A stretch of DNA of 64,000 nucleotides from Sycobia sp. Sy_11 (GCA_018907035.1 JACCIC010000019.1:4419501-4483500), one strand, 5' to 3'; counted from the first letter of the stretch, positions 39,161 to 50,765 are shown. Program-made: numbers and translations. Notes: generated from the letters alone by a model not told the origin.

Positions 39161-41005
39161 GTATAGTAACATTTAAAATTTTACTTTAAATGAATGGAAT
39201 TAAAAATATTGGGAATGGATCCTCTTTTATAAAAATTTTATATCTGATATTTCAGATACTAATCCAAGTCAAAAGCTAAGAATTTATGGCGGAAGCTATT
39301 CGGAAATTAGTTTAATACCTTATCAGGTAAAATAAAAATTAATAGCGCCATTTAAGTGTTATGGCGATAAATTTAAAGCACTATTATTAAATTCTAAATA
39401 TCATTTATCTACTAGGTCTCGTACGAATATCGAAATAAATTAGAATGCGGAGGAACTATTGCTACAAGATTGTGGATAATAACGGCATATCATTGTTTTA
39501 TGTAAGTGGATTATATTTGTTCTATAATAATCACCTATTAGTTAATGTTTAAAATGTATACTTTAATATGCAAATTTCGAGATAATAATTTATTGTCATT
39601 ACTATATCTGATTTGATTTAACTGCTTTGATGATATATAGGTATGTCGGTATTATGTTACGAACATCCTTTTCAAAATCTATAAATTGCACTTTGACTTT
39701 ATTTAAAATATAATACGCATGATACCTTAATCCATTACATTATAATTCAGAGATATGACAATAGAGATGATATACATGTATGGAAAAATAAGAACGGGTA
39801 CGTCATTAAGAGAACAAGGTGGCGAGCTATATGGAATAATGCGAGTGATATTGCATCCTGATTACGATGACGATACAATGGATAATGACCTAGCTTTGGT
39901 TCAAGTAGAGTATTCATTTTTAATCTTTTTTTAGACTTAAGAATATTTTATAGCAAGATTAAGATTAAAAGAAAATATTATGAGTTACAAGAAGAAAATT
40001 TGAGTCCTTTTTATTGCTTTGATCAATTTACATTGTTTGAAAGTATATTGTCTAAAATATTGAGCCATTCAACTTCAAAAATACCGATTATAATTTAAGA
40101 TTCTATGCAATTTAAAGAATGGATACTTGCAAATTAGACTCAAGACATGATTTTTTTTCAAAAAGTAAATTAGATAATCGTTGTAACATTTTTGTTTATT
40201 AAATACGTTGTAACAATTGTGTTTATAAAGTATATTGTAGCTTAAATCACCATTTTATTTAGAAATTGAACATTAGTTATATAAAATTTCGAACTTTGCG
40301 TTTCAAAAAGTTGTCGTTTTGTTAATATTTTTTTAGAACCGTTGAAATCGCATTTCACACTATCGAAAGTTTTTTCCTTTGCAATAAAAATTTGGTAATT
40401 GTTTCTACATAATCACCAGAGCGACAGAGGAACTTTTTTACACTGACATTTGCCTTTGCAAACCTCCTGTTAAAAGAATCATAGTTAGTGAATAGTAACC
40501 ACTGTATCTACAGCATCAGATAGAAGGAACAAGATCACTAAAAGCATCCAGTATTTCTATAGAACGTCTAATATCTTGAGCGTTTTAGTCGGTCGTATTT
40601 TCAAAAATGCTTATAAATTAACTACCCTGTACTACAAATATTAGATTAAATAAAGAAATATAAAACATTTCGTAAAATTAATCCAATTTCATAAACATAA
40701 TAGTTCAATTCATTGCAAAGTATGATTTTTTTATTAACGATTATTGAAAATTCTTGCTGTCCTTATTCGAAGTCATGCTTATTATTAATATGTTTTGACA
40801 GGTCACTCCTGCAATTATCTTTAATTGGTTTCAACAACCCATTCATATCAACATATTTGACGATATTCTTCGAGTCGATTATTTCCTAAAAATTTCTGGA
40901 TTTGGCGAGACTAGCGTAAGCTGACTTAAACTCTTTATTTAAAACTCGAAATTTTCGTTTAAATCTAATTATTAATTTTGTAAAGAATACTCTAAATAAT
41001 TTTTT

Positions 41006-41060
<55 letters not shown>

Positions 41061-42327
41061 AAAAATCAAATCTTTTCAAGCTTTTCAAATTGAACTTATA
41101 TTATATATAATACATTTGTTACTATACAATAGATTTTGGATAAGACAATATGATGATTGTATAACAAAAAGTTGTAAAATTTTGATTTATAAAATTGATT
41201 TATATAAATTTTCTGAAAAATTAATCATATGTTCATAATCCTTTATTGTTTCTATTTTTTAATTAGTTTTGAATTTTTAGAATTAAAATTCTAATTAATA
41301 AAGTATCTAACTATAATTATGATTCCAACACTGACTTAAATATGATAAAATCGTTCATTGCATAGTTTTAAATTCAAATTTGAGTCAATAGTTTTAATTA
41401 ATATTCTTCATAAAAATTTATAATGCTGAATTCGAAAAAATTAATAAATATTTTTTATTGGTCTTACAGTCCAATCAATTGATTGGACTGTAAGACCAAT
41501 ATAAAATATTTATTAATTTGTATGTGGGCAGTCGACAAAAGTACAATTCAATTGTTTTAGAATTCGAAAAAAATTTAAATAATCTGAAAATATGTTATAT
41601 GTATTCTGTTACTTTAATAGTATATTCATATGTAGTCAATTTTATCGAGAAAATTATGTATATAAAGAGGATTTACATAGAAATTTTGATCAGTCTTTTA
41701 AGCATATATTTTTTTATACATGAGAGATTTTTCGAGCACCAATTAGAAAAATAAAGTCTTCTACTAAATTCTACTCTTTGAAAAATATTTCATTGGTACT
41801 TTCAGGTATATTATGTTAATTAGATATTGAATATTGTGATCATAAATAAAAATCTTATATTAAAAAAGATTTGTTTTTAAAAATCAAATATTATAAAAAT
41901 GGAATATTTACATTTTATCGAATTCAACATTTTTATTATGTCATCTTGATTTTTATTATCTACGTATTAATAGTTGATAATTCATTTTTAGCCTAATCAT
42001 TCAGAACCATCCTTTGTTGTTAAGGAAGGTTATGTTAAAATTATAAGCCAAGAATCGTGTGCTCATGCGTACCGAGAATATCACCCGATTACGGATAATA
42101 TGTTTTGCGCAATGAGTGAACCAGTTGATGCGTGTTTCGGTGATTCCGGAGGACCGGCTGTTTTTCATGGAAAACTAGTTGGAATTATTTCTAGTGGTGA
42201 AAACTGCGGTCTTTCTTCATTCCCGGGCATTTATATGAAATTGACACCATATCTTTCATGGATTTCTCTTTATACTCGTATTGATTTGAAATTAAATAAC
42301 GAGGATAATTCTGATGATTCAGATTAA
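39079..42327 (+). CDS. Secreted trypsin-like serine protease 2 (S1A), 6 exons, 280 aa
   Basis: Exons are 39079-39160, 39256-39326, 39416-39501, 39751-39904, 40802-40915 and 41992-42327. All introns are GT-AG and the total is 843 nt. The first five exon lengths and all phases equal those of protease 1, so it is a tandem paralogue. The activation site is Arg36 before IYGG (37-40), where the second residue is Tyr instead of the usual Val. The triad is His77 (AYHC), Asp126 (DNDLAL) and Ser221 (GDSGGP), and Asp215 is the trypsin-type specificity residue. Cysteines fit three disulfides. The N-terminus is a weaker signal peptide than in protease 1, interrupted by Lys13 and Glu20. The C-terminus carries an extra acidic tail (NNEDNSDDSD). 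The gene has compact introns with no transposon except a 76-bp palindrome in intron 5. Physiological role is undetermined. Confidence 0.92.
39256..39326 (+). CDS. Protease 2 exon 2 (activation site)
   Basis: The acceptor is TTTCAG, ending at 39255, and the donor is GTAAAA. The exon encodes a short propeptide ending QKLR and the new N-terminus IYGG, and it closes with PYQ like its paralogue. Confidence 0.9.
39416..39501 (+). CDS. Protease 2 exon 3 (catalytic histidine)
   Basis: The exon encodes CGGTIATRLWIITAYHCF with catalytic His77. The donor is GTAAGT at 39502 (phase 2). Confidence 0.92.
39751..39904 (+). CDS. Protease 2 exon 4 (catalytic aspartate)
   Basis: The acceptor is ATTCAG, ending at 39750, and the donor is GTAGAG at 39905 (phase 0). 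The exon encodes VILHPDYDDDTMDNDLALVQ, with Asp126 in DNDLAL. Confidence 0.92.
40802..40915 (+). CDS. Protease 2 exon 5
   Basis: The acceptor is TGACAG and the donor GTAAGC (phase 0). The exon encodes the inter-barrel linker, ending ISGFGETS. Confidence 0.9.
41441..41516. repeat. 76-bp near-perfect palindrome in protease 2 intron 5
   Basis: Two 38-nt arms (41441-41478 and 41479-41516) are reverse complements with a single mismatch and no spacer. The centre is CCAATCAATTGATTGG and the outer ends are TTAATAAATATT and AATATTTATTAA. It could be a fold-back transposon relic, a cruciform or a hairpin in the intron RNA. Confidence 0.9.
41992..42327 (+). CDS. Protease 2 exon 6 (catalytic serine, stop)
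   Basis: The acceptor is TTTTTAG ending at 41991. The exon encodes ITDNMFCA, DACFGDSGGP, VGIISSGE and FPGIYMKLTPYLSWI, followed by an acidic tail and TAA. It is 21 nt longer than the paralogue's last exon. Confidence 0.95.
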   Translation, partial: PNHSEPSFVVKEGYVKIISQESCAHAYREYHPITDNMFCAMSEPVDACFGDSGGPAVFHGKLVGIISSGENCGLSSFPGIYMKLTPYLSWISLYTRIDLKLNNEDNSDDSD

Positions 42328-43311
42328 ATTTGATTGTACTGTTTCTAATTTATTAAATATTTTTTTTTGTATTTTAAAATTAGTTCGTAATCATTGATTA
42401 AACAGCATATCAAAGCAATATAGAAATTGCTCTATATCAAAGTAATACACAAAATTTTATAAGCAGAATAATAGAAAAATAGACGAATTTCGTTGAACAT
42501 ATACAACAATATTAAATAGACATATAGTAAATGAGGAACATAAATCGGTACAATAAATAAATCAATAATTGTATATTTTTATTCACAACATTAAAACATA
42601 GTATTTTTTGCCCGGTTCGTCAACAACTCCTTAATAAAATAATTATTCTTATATTCTCTACAAAAAGTAACACTATTTTATTTATATATAAAATATAAAT
42701 GTATTATTTCGTAATAGACACTCAAGATAATATAATACATTAAATATAATAGGTTGTTTGATATTTAATGCATCAAGTAAATATGATACATTAAATATCG
42801 AACACGTTTTTCATATTATATAAACCATATTAAGTTTTATTAGTCTAATGATTTTAATCTAAATTAACTAGAAAAAAATCATTCATTGTTATTCATCATA
42901 AATTATTTATTTTTAATACATTATTTGTATTCGTATCAATAAATTGATTCTCTTTAATTTGCATTGGTATGCCTTTTCTTCGTTAGACACTACATTTGGA
43001 CCAATTGAATTTACGCTTGTATAGCAATTGTAAATGTCATAATTTCGAATATAAACATAATACATAATATAGTACTAGCAAAAAATCATACAGTGAAAAA
43101 GGGCGCGCAACGAAACCCGCAATAAATGGATTAAGTTTATAGGCAGTCGTGAAAGATCTCAACGTGAAATACGAAGGGATCCGAGAGAATCTTCAGCGAT
43201 CTATTTTTGCGACCCGATCTCGTCGCGACCGACGTAGAATATCGAGTCGAACGGTGGACTGAGTGGGCCTTGATGGATACTGTACTGAAAAATGTAGAAA
43301 GAGTAGCGCAG

Positions 43312-43385
<74 letters not shown>

Positions 43386-45690
43386 ATCATTCAATCTGTT
43401 TTTCTTAGAGTTAACGGGCAACTAATGCAGGTAATAGAAATATTTTTCGGAACTCGATCGTTTGTACGGATTTCAGAGCTTCAGCAGTTTGTACGGACAT
43501 CAGCTTCCATATTCATAATCCAATGAGATAAGTGAAATTAAGTTACGAAGAAGGTGTGAACTTGAATCAGCAGTTGACGAAGGCTCATACGTCGGACTTA
43601 AAGCATTTTCACGTGCGCCCACGTGATACAACGAGATACGAGTTATAATTGTTCTTTCGTTTTTGTTTGCTAAATTGATAAAATGGTAATATAGAGATGA
43701 ATAGTATGAGTCTAAAATGAAGATCGTGAATCGTAGAAGATTGTGAAAAGAAGAAAAGTGAATCGCAACTGGAAAATGCACCATGGTATTTGATGGATAA
43801 CTTGTGTTACAACAACATTCCGTCAACTCACCGCCGCCGAGAGAGTCCAGGTAGGTGCTAAGAGTCCCCAGAACGAATCATTCATTATCGGCAATTGTGC
43901 CGTTAAAGGGTTGGTATGTCAGTCGGCGAAGCCAACATCCATACTTTTGATAGGCGAGATTAAAGCATCAAGGGACGCTCGGCGATGTTAAAAATAATGC
44001 CAAAATCTTTCGTTCTGAATCGTCAAAGCGATAGATGGCTCTTCCACTCTCCAACGGCAAAAATTGCAATGTTCCTGGCGTCTTGTTAGATTTATAACAG
44101 GCTGAATTCGCGGGACGCGACAGCATACACGGGCGAGGGCAAACCGAGCAACTAGCAGAGCTCCCGCGCTCGAACGCGCAGAGGTCACGACCAGCGACCA
44201 CATGTCAATTCGCGAGTAATCGGTACTTCTACGGGATACTGAGCTTTCTTTCTATACCGCAGAACCCTTGCAATCCATCCAATTCATAATAATGCGCCCC
44301 TTACTTTTAGCACTCTCGAGCGCATCTACCGGAGCCACCTGCAGTAGTGTGAAGGAAAAGTTAGTAAGGCCTTGCGAAGAATATCGTTTAAGGCCCAGAA
44401 TATATTCTTGCCGCTGTTTATATAGTCGCGTACATCCGAAAGTAAAGAATGACACCACGTGTGTGGAACTAGTGGAGTCAGCGAGTGATTCGCGGTATTT
44501 CTTCGGAATCGTGATTGTAAGAGCGATTCAGCTCCTGGACTCCTAATCCTTTTAATATATCGTACGAGAGATAGGGTGGGGTCGAGTGCAAGACTTAACC
44601 AAGGTATATGTTCCGATCATAGGGATGATCGAATTTCTCCTTGGGGCGAGCAGCGAACATGTTCTTCTGTTTAGAAAAAGAAATTCGACTGCAGAGCAAG
44701 AAGTGAGTGCGAGCGTTCTGATATTCTAAGTTCGAAATTTTTATAAATAGAATAAAATTTTACCCGTAGCATTCTAATTGAATAATTGAATAAAAAGTCT
44801 ATTTTTATTTCAATAAAAATAATATACCATCTACAATATATTATAAAATTTAATCCAAATTAGAGAAATAAACTCTTTTTTCTCATTCTAACCTACGAAT
44901 CGCACCTTCGCCGCTTGATTCTGGCTCTCACGAAAAATATAGTTCTTACCTAGTAAGAAAAGGCTTATTTACGAACTTCGTTACAACTCTCGGCCTCGGC
45001 TCGGGCCGTAAACTTCTCGTAAGTCTTCTTCACTTCTTTTTCCTAAATAAAGCCTTTCCGTACCCAATAAGAAATGTACTATTTAACTCGTGTGAATGTA
45101 AATGTACGAAATTTAAAGATATAGAAAGGATTAACATATCATCAATGGACAATGTTTAATTACAATGTATTTAAGAATATATATATATTTTTGAGATATT
45201 AGAGTTATATGTTTCTAGAAACAACGGTATGCTATTCATCAGCTAAAATGTATAAGGTAAATGTAGGAATAAAGGGCTCTCTAAGTATAGCATCATAATA
45301 TCAGACAAGTTTTAAACGGTTTACATCTTCGAAATAACGAATTATTATAAGTTTAGAATCAGTGAAATATGAAAAAGCAAATATTTGATATGTCAGTATC
45401 TAACTATTTTAAAAAAGATGTACCCATAGCCCAAAATTCGTGTTCCAGTACATGACAAAAAAATTTTTTTATGTGAAGTGTTATTATGTTTTATTATGTG
45501 TTATTATTTTTTTATATTAGGTGTTATATGTTAAGTGAATTTATTAAATTATTTAGTTCATAAATATTTGTATAAAAGAATCAGATAATATAATTATTTT
45601 AAACATAATTTGTAATAGAATTTAATAAATGCGTAGTAATAGGATTTTATGCGTGATTTTTTTTCTAATTCTAAGACAAAATAACAATGA
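42328..45690. other. Intergenic DNA downstream of protease 2
   Basis: The first 700 bases are AT-rich. A (TA)n tract lies at 43314-43381. From about 43090 to 44700 the GC content is clearly higher and small frames overlap on both strands, but none shows a domain I recognise. It could be an old LTR or other non-coding repeat. No direct-repeat pair could be confirmed by eye. Confidence 0.4.
43314..43381. repeat. (TA)n microsatellite, 68 bp
   Basis: An uninterrupted TA run. It underlies overlapping Tyr-Ile repeat frames on both strands, which are not genes. Another lies at 41010-41058 in protease 2 intron 5. Confidence 0.95.
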
Positions 45691-45694
45691 CTTA

Positions 45695-46598
45695 CGAGGG
45701 CGGTTCAATAAGTACCCGTGTTTGAAGCCAGAGAACGTTCCTTAGGGAAGCTGGCGTTATTATCGTGTACTGCCATCTGTAAAATTACGCCAAAACAAAC
45801 TTCAGACTGATTAATATGAATATATTACATGATAAGTTGGTTATGAAAAAATTGTCGACCCGATGGGTGCCGCGATTGCTCACGGTAGACAACAAGCAGA
45901 AGTGGCTGTTGACTTCGAAGCAATGTTTGGAACAATTTAAACAATATCCGAAAGTGATGAAACCTGGATTCATCATTACACACCAGAAACTGAGCAACAA
46001 TCAAAATAATTGATTTTTCGTGGTAGATCTGCGCCAAAGAAGGTGAAGACAGTTCCATCGGCCGGAAAGGTAATGGCGACGATTTTTTGGGATGTGAAGG
46101 GCATCAGCCTGATGGACTTTTTAGAGAAAGGAAGAACGATCATTGAATACTACAGTGGGTTATTGGACCGTTTCAACAAAACATTGAAGGCGACACGGAC
46201 ACATTTGGCGAAAAAAAGGTGCTTTTTCATCATAATAATGCACCAGCACATTCATCCGGAGTTGTCGCCACCAAACTGCATGAATTGCGTTATCAATTAC
46301 TGCCGCACCCCCGGTATTCGTCCGATCTGGCTCCCTGCGACATCTTCTTGTTCCCTAACATGAAGAAATGGCTCGCGACAAAAAAATTTTGTTCAAACGA
46401 GCAAGTCACTGCCGAGACAAGGCTTATGATGGAGAGTTTGAAAAATCCTTTTTTTGGTGGAGTTAAAAAAAATGGCCAGAACGTTGGGAGGAATGTATCT
46501 TTCTAATAGGGAAGTATGTTGAAAAATTAAAGAAAAATTTTTGAAAAAACGGTGTCTTCATTTCTAACACGGGTACTTGAACAATTGAACCGCCCTCG
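45695..46598 (+). mobile_element. Internally deleted mariner with both terminal repeats
   Basis: The element is bounded by TA on both sides (45693-45694 and 46599-46600). It has inverted ends: CGAGGGCGGTTCAATAAGTA at left and its complement, with a small 5-bp insertion, at right. Its length is 904 bp, shorter than a full mariner of about 1.3 kb. Transposase pieces appear in order: KKLSTRWVPRLLT, DETWIHHYTPETEQQSK (frame shifted), PSAGKVMATIFWDVKG, FHHNNAPAHSS and SSDLAPCDIFLFPN. The N-terminal DNA-binding region is missing. The second catalytic Asp is Asn (HHNN), so the enzyme is dead. The intact ends could still be mobilised in trans. Confidence 0.92.
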
Positions 46599-46600
46599 TA

Positions 46601-46938
46601 TATGGCTCGATACTGGTATATACAGTTACTCATTAAGAGTTAGTTTATACTATTAGAAGAATCAGATATATTTGATTAATATTTATTGTTTCTCAATTTA
46701 CAATGAATGTAACGTGATAGATTCTCAAAACTATAATATTAGAAGATGCTGAATATTTGGATGTATTCATGCTTTATATTTTAGTTCAGAATATATTAGG
46801 TATCTTGCTCTAAATACTTGCGATAAGCAGTAATACTAATTGTATATAGTAAAGTAATACTAATAGCGATGTTCTAGTTTCAGATTCTTTAATCAGGGAG
46901 GACTAATCAGTGTAATCGTGGGCAATTATTATTAACTG

Positions 46939-46982
<44 letters not shown>

Positions 46983-47429
46983 CGATCAATCTTTGTTATT
47001 GGTATGATGCGTTTTAGGAGCAGAATCCTTAAATATTTTTTAGAATATTTTTGAGATCATTGTGTTTCAAACTTAATATTTTCCCTATAAGTGATAAGAT
47101 ACGTATAGCAATAATTATGCTTATTTTTATGTCTCTTGCAAGACTCAAATATTAAATTGATAATGAGATATCTTTGTGAACAAATTCAATTCGATCATAA
47201 AATAAACGTTAAAAAGCTTTCTGTACATTGTAAGTTAAGTTAATGATATCCTAGAACAGTTCACAAAGTAGTGTAGTTTTTCTATTCGAAATGAAAGTAC
47301 AAAATATATTCTGAGAATATAAAAACTTTTAGTACAGTTTTAAAAGCATTTAATTTGCGTGACTATAGGAAGAACTTTTAAGAAAGGCTGACTAGACTCT
47401 GGCTATACTACTTGTTTACTGCACCCGCG

Positions 47430-47488
<59 letters not shown>

Positions 47489-48380
47489 TTCATTTCATTT
47501 TATTTTTTTTCAAACGTTTTATTTGAAAAATTTTTTTTTTCATGCATGAAAATTAATAATTACATTTGTTTTTCTTTAGTAGAAAAACTAATTAACAATT
47601 TATAATAGTGTATAGGGAGTGCCATGAGTCAGATATAAATTAGTTAACACTATTTTTTCGTAATTAGTATTGAAATATTATACAGAAAATATACAATGTT
47701 AGGTTTATAGTTTAATTATTTAGTATTATTTAAATTGTCTTAAAATTGATCCGATTTGAGAAAGTGTTTTTTAAAGTATCGGTTAATAAATAAAATAAAA
47801 GTCATAAACATCCATTAGAAATTGTCATTATTAATATTACAAATTTATTAAAATTTCATTAGCATTACAATCTTTTCATATAATATTACTTCATTATTGT
47901 AATAAATAAAAATAATAAAAAAAAATTCATGCATAGTTTGAAATTATATACACGAATGATATTTGTTAACGAACAATTTCAAATAATAAGACATAAAGAC
48001 GTCCCAGGAAATAAATCGCAGCATTTTATGATTTGTTAGAATAAAATTCTTATATACAGTGTGAAGGTTAATTTTTCTTTCATTATTAAAATACTATTTA
48101 TTTTCCCAAGTATCTAGAAATACAGCGAGTCTTCATTTAGTTACAAATTAATTATCGCCGCGAAGGGCGGTCGTATGGAAAGACCGTCTGGGATGAAACT
48201 CTAATACCCACATTCTTCTCCTCCGAATGGAGCAACAAAATGAAAAAAGTAAAGAAAAACGCGAGAGTGAGTTACGATGAATCTCTTATAGAGGAGACCC
48301 GAGCGCAAATTCACTGCTCCGCGGCCGTTTTATCGCTGCGAAATTTTCTTCCAAACTGCCCATTTTTCCGCCGGGGGCGC
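46601..48380. other. AT-rich DNA with two (TA)n tracts
   Basis: No gene is recognised. (TA)n tracts lie at 46941-46980 and 47431-47486. The composition is strongly AT-rich until an abrupt change to GC/CpG-rich sequence at about 48.2-48.4 kb. Confidence 0.45.
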
Positions 48381-48389
48381 ATGCCGCGG

Positions 48390-48451
48390 CTCGTGACACC
48401 GCCGGTCGCGCAAAACAATTTGCCGTGCTATATATACACGTACAGTCGCGC

Positions 48452-48498
<47 letters not shown>

Positions 48499-49374
48499 AA
48501 GACAGGAAAGGGGTGAGAGAGGGGGAGGGAAGACGGGTAGATAAACGAAATAAACCGTCCGCGTGCAGGCCGTATAAGGCAGAACGGAGCGACGGAAGGG
48601 GGTTGGGTGGCCAGAGAAAGCCCAGTGGCGGGGGTAATTGCGAGGGAGACTATACAGATATATAACACGACGTTTAGGAGAGAGACAGAATGAGAGGGCG
48701 AGGGAGAGAGAGAGAGAGAGATAGAGAGTAAGTGGGAAGGCAGAGATTGAGAGCAGAGGAGCGCTGACTGGATGGGAGGGGGGGTGGACGGGGTGGGGCG
48801 GAGAGGTTGGGAGGGTAGGAGGCTGGGTTACCGGCGCAGAGCGGCGACGGGGTGCGCGCGCTCGCGGGCGCCACGCAGCCGTACCCCCCTTTGGGCATTT
48901 GCGCATGCGAGAGACGGTGGGCCGCCGGATGCTGGAGGCAGCGTCGCGCGGACTCGGGCCGCCAGTCGTGCGCGTGATTCCCCCGTAGCCGCGCGGGTGT
49001 TTTGTGCGACGCGCGAGCCCGCGCTTCGATTAGAGCAGGGGCACAGAGAGGGAGAGAGAGAGAGAGAGAGAGAGTCGCTCCCGAATCATCGAAACTCTTT
49101 GCAGAACTCTGCCGACGTACGAGTAAGCCGTGGATAAATATATCCTGTCGTTTCGCAAGTGATCGGGCAGCATGAGGATGTGAGAGACATGTGAGAACTT
49201 CGTGGAAATTCGTTGCGCGGCCCGACGGCGGGCGCTACCGTATGCGTACGATTGTCGATTGATCCTCGCGCTTGACTCTGGCCGCACGTGACCGAAGGGG
49301 CGAACGGCTAGGTGGCCGCAGCGGTGCGACAGCAGCAGCGTACAGCCGAGCCAGCACGGAAAAAACAAGCGAAG
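48390..49374 (+). promoter_or_regulatory. CpG-rich putative promoter and 5' leader
   Basis: About 1 kb of GC- and CpG-rich sequence with GA tracts (for example 48700-48725 and 49050-49072) sits between AT-rich flanks. It ends at an ATG followed by a strong splice donor. No TATA box is seen, which would suit a broad CpG-type promoter. Long frames through it on both strands are Ser/Pro/Arg-rich readings of biased sequence. Confidence 0.4.
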
Positions 49375-49404
49375 ATGCGAGCCGGATCCACGAGGGATAA
49401 ACAT
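49375..49404 (+). CDS. Possible first coding exon of an unidentified gene
   Basis: ATG in a good context (GCGAAGATG) encodes MRAGSTRDKH and meets the consensus donor GTGAGT at 49405 (phase 0). It sits at the downstream edge of the CpG-rich block. No second exon was recognised in the remaining 14.6 kb, so the gene identity is unknown. It may equally be a non-coding leader exon or a chance match. Confidence 0.35.
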
Positions 49405-50303
49405 GTGAGTACGCTAGTTAAGGCTCTATTATGCTTGCGTTGCGAGCGCTCACGCCTCGCTCCTGCGATCGCTCCCACGGGAGTCCGAGATTCGCGCGTG
49501 TATGAATATATTTGTGCGTGCTTGTATATATATATATATATATAGGCATGCAAATAGAGATGAGCCGCTTCGCTGGTTGCGGAGTAAATATCGAGAATAC
49601 GGCCGTTTCGTCAGCTCGGCGTCTTTGCGAGAGGATGCGGAAAATACGAGAGAGGCCTAGAGCTCGCTCGAACGAGACAAAATGTGACCGCGGAGCGTTC
49701 GGGGATAATTTTCCCGGAAAAATAGGTTGAACGAGCGGTTATCAACATTTTTTAATGTATAAAAAATGAAGAAAAAACTTCCCTTTCAGGACTGGATTTT
49801 CCATTATAGACGATAAATAATCTTTCATCCGGTTATTAATGAGAGAAAGCCTTTGGTATATAAAATAAAAATCGATAGCGGCCGGTAAGCGGCTTTCGTT
49901 CGGTACACGTATAAGCGGAATTAATTATTATTGCAAATGGCAGACTGCATTAACAGAGTAATTTGAGAGGAGAATGATAAGATTTACGATAATAGGAGCA
50001 TTATTAAGTCATCTGTATTGCCGATGACGCGTACTCCATAACATATATATATGCAACACGTTTCCGACCCCAACGTAACGATACATTCAATAACTATGAA
50101 TTAAGCTGTGAAAGCGCGAGTGAGATCAAGATTTGCTAAAAGCGAACCGATCCATCTCCCAGGATTTGGACTGACAAACAAATCAATTTCTGACTGTCCG
50201 GCGATATTTATATATAGGGAGCTGAACGATAGTGAGCTTGGAACAGAGATCGTATACAGGAGGTGAAGCGATACGAGGTAATGGAAGAAAATTGATAATA
50301 CTT

Positions 50304-50324
50304 TTCTCTCTCTCTTATTCTCTC

Positions 50325-50366
<42 letters not shown>
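50304..50366. repeat. (CT)n microsatellite
   Basis: A CT-rich run with two short interruptions. Comparable pyrimidine or purine runs lie at 2809-2835 (CT), 50719-50758 (GA), 54730-54768 (GA), 54955-55062 (GA, interrupted) and 57343-57406 (CT). Confidence 0.95.
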
Positions 50367-50369
<3 letters not shown>

Positions 50370-50714
50370 AGTACTTCTATAGCATATCTATATATTTATA
50401 ACGAAGAGTGGGAGGGTCAGCGAGCGGAAGGGAAGAAATAACGAGCCGCGTGTTTCTATATTTTTTGCAGCGGGATGAAGGGGCTGACGCGAGTGAGAGA
50501 GGGAGTGGAACGCGAAACTGGCACGCCCCTGTCTCGTGGATTTCTTCGAAGCCGGCGCGCGGCAGCGCGACGCTCTCGTCACTTTTCGTGCTTGTCCACG
50601 GTTTATAACGGCGGGCGGCGTGCGGCGTCGCCGCGTCTCTCCCTCGTGCCGCGACCGGTAATTATTCTCTCGAGATTCTGGCTCACGTTTCCGCGCGCTC
50701 TCGCACGGAGAGAG

Positions 50715-50765
<51 letters not shown>

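Noticed and set aside
44268..44546. 92-residue frame starting with a hydrophobic stretch
   Set aside because: It looked like a small secreted cysteine-containing protein, but there is no family match, no supporting splice structure, and competing frames lie on the other strand.
48672..49137. Arg/Gly-rich plus frame and Ser/Pro-rich minus frames in the CpG-rich block
   Set aside because: The composition explains the open frames. Both strands are open at once and no motif is present.
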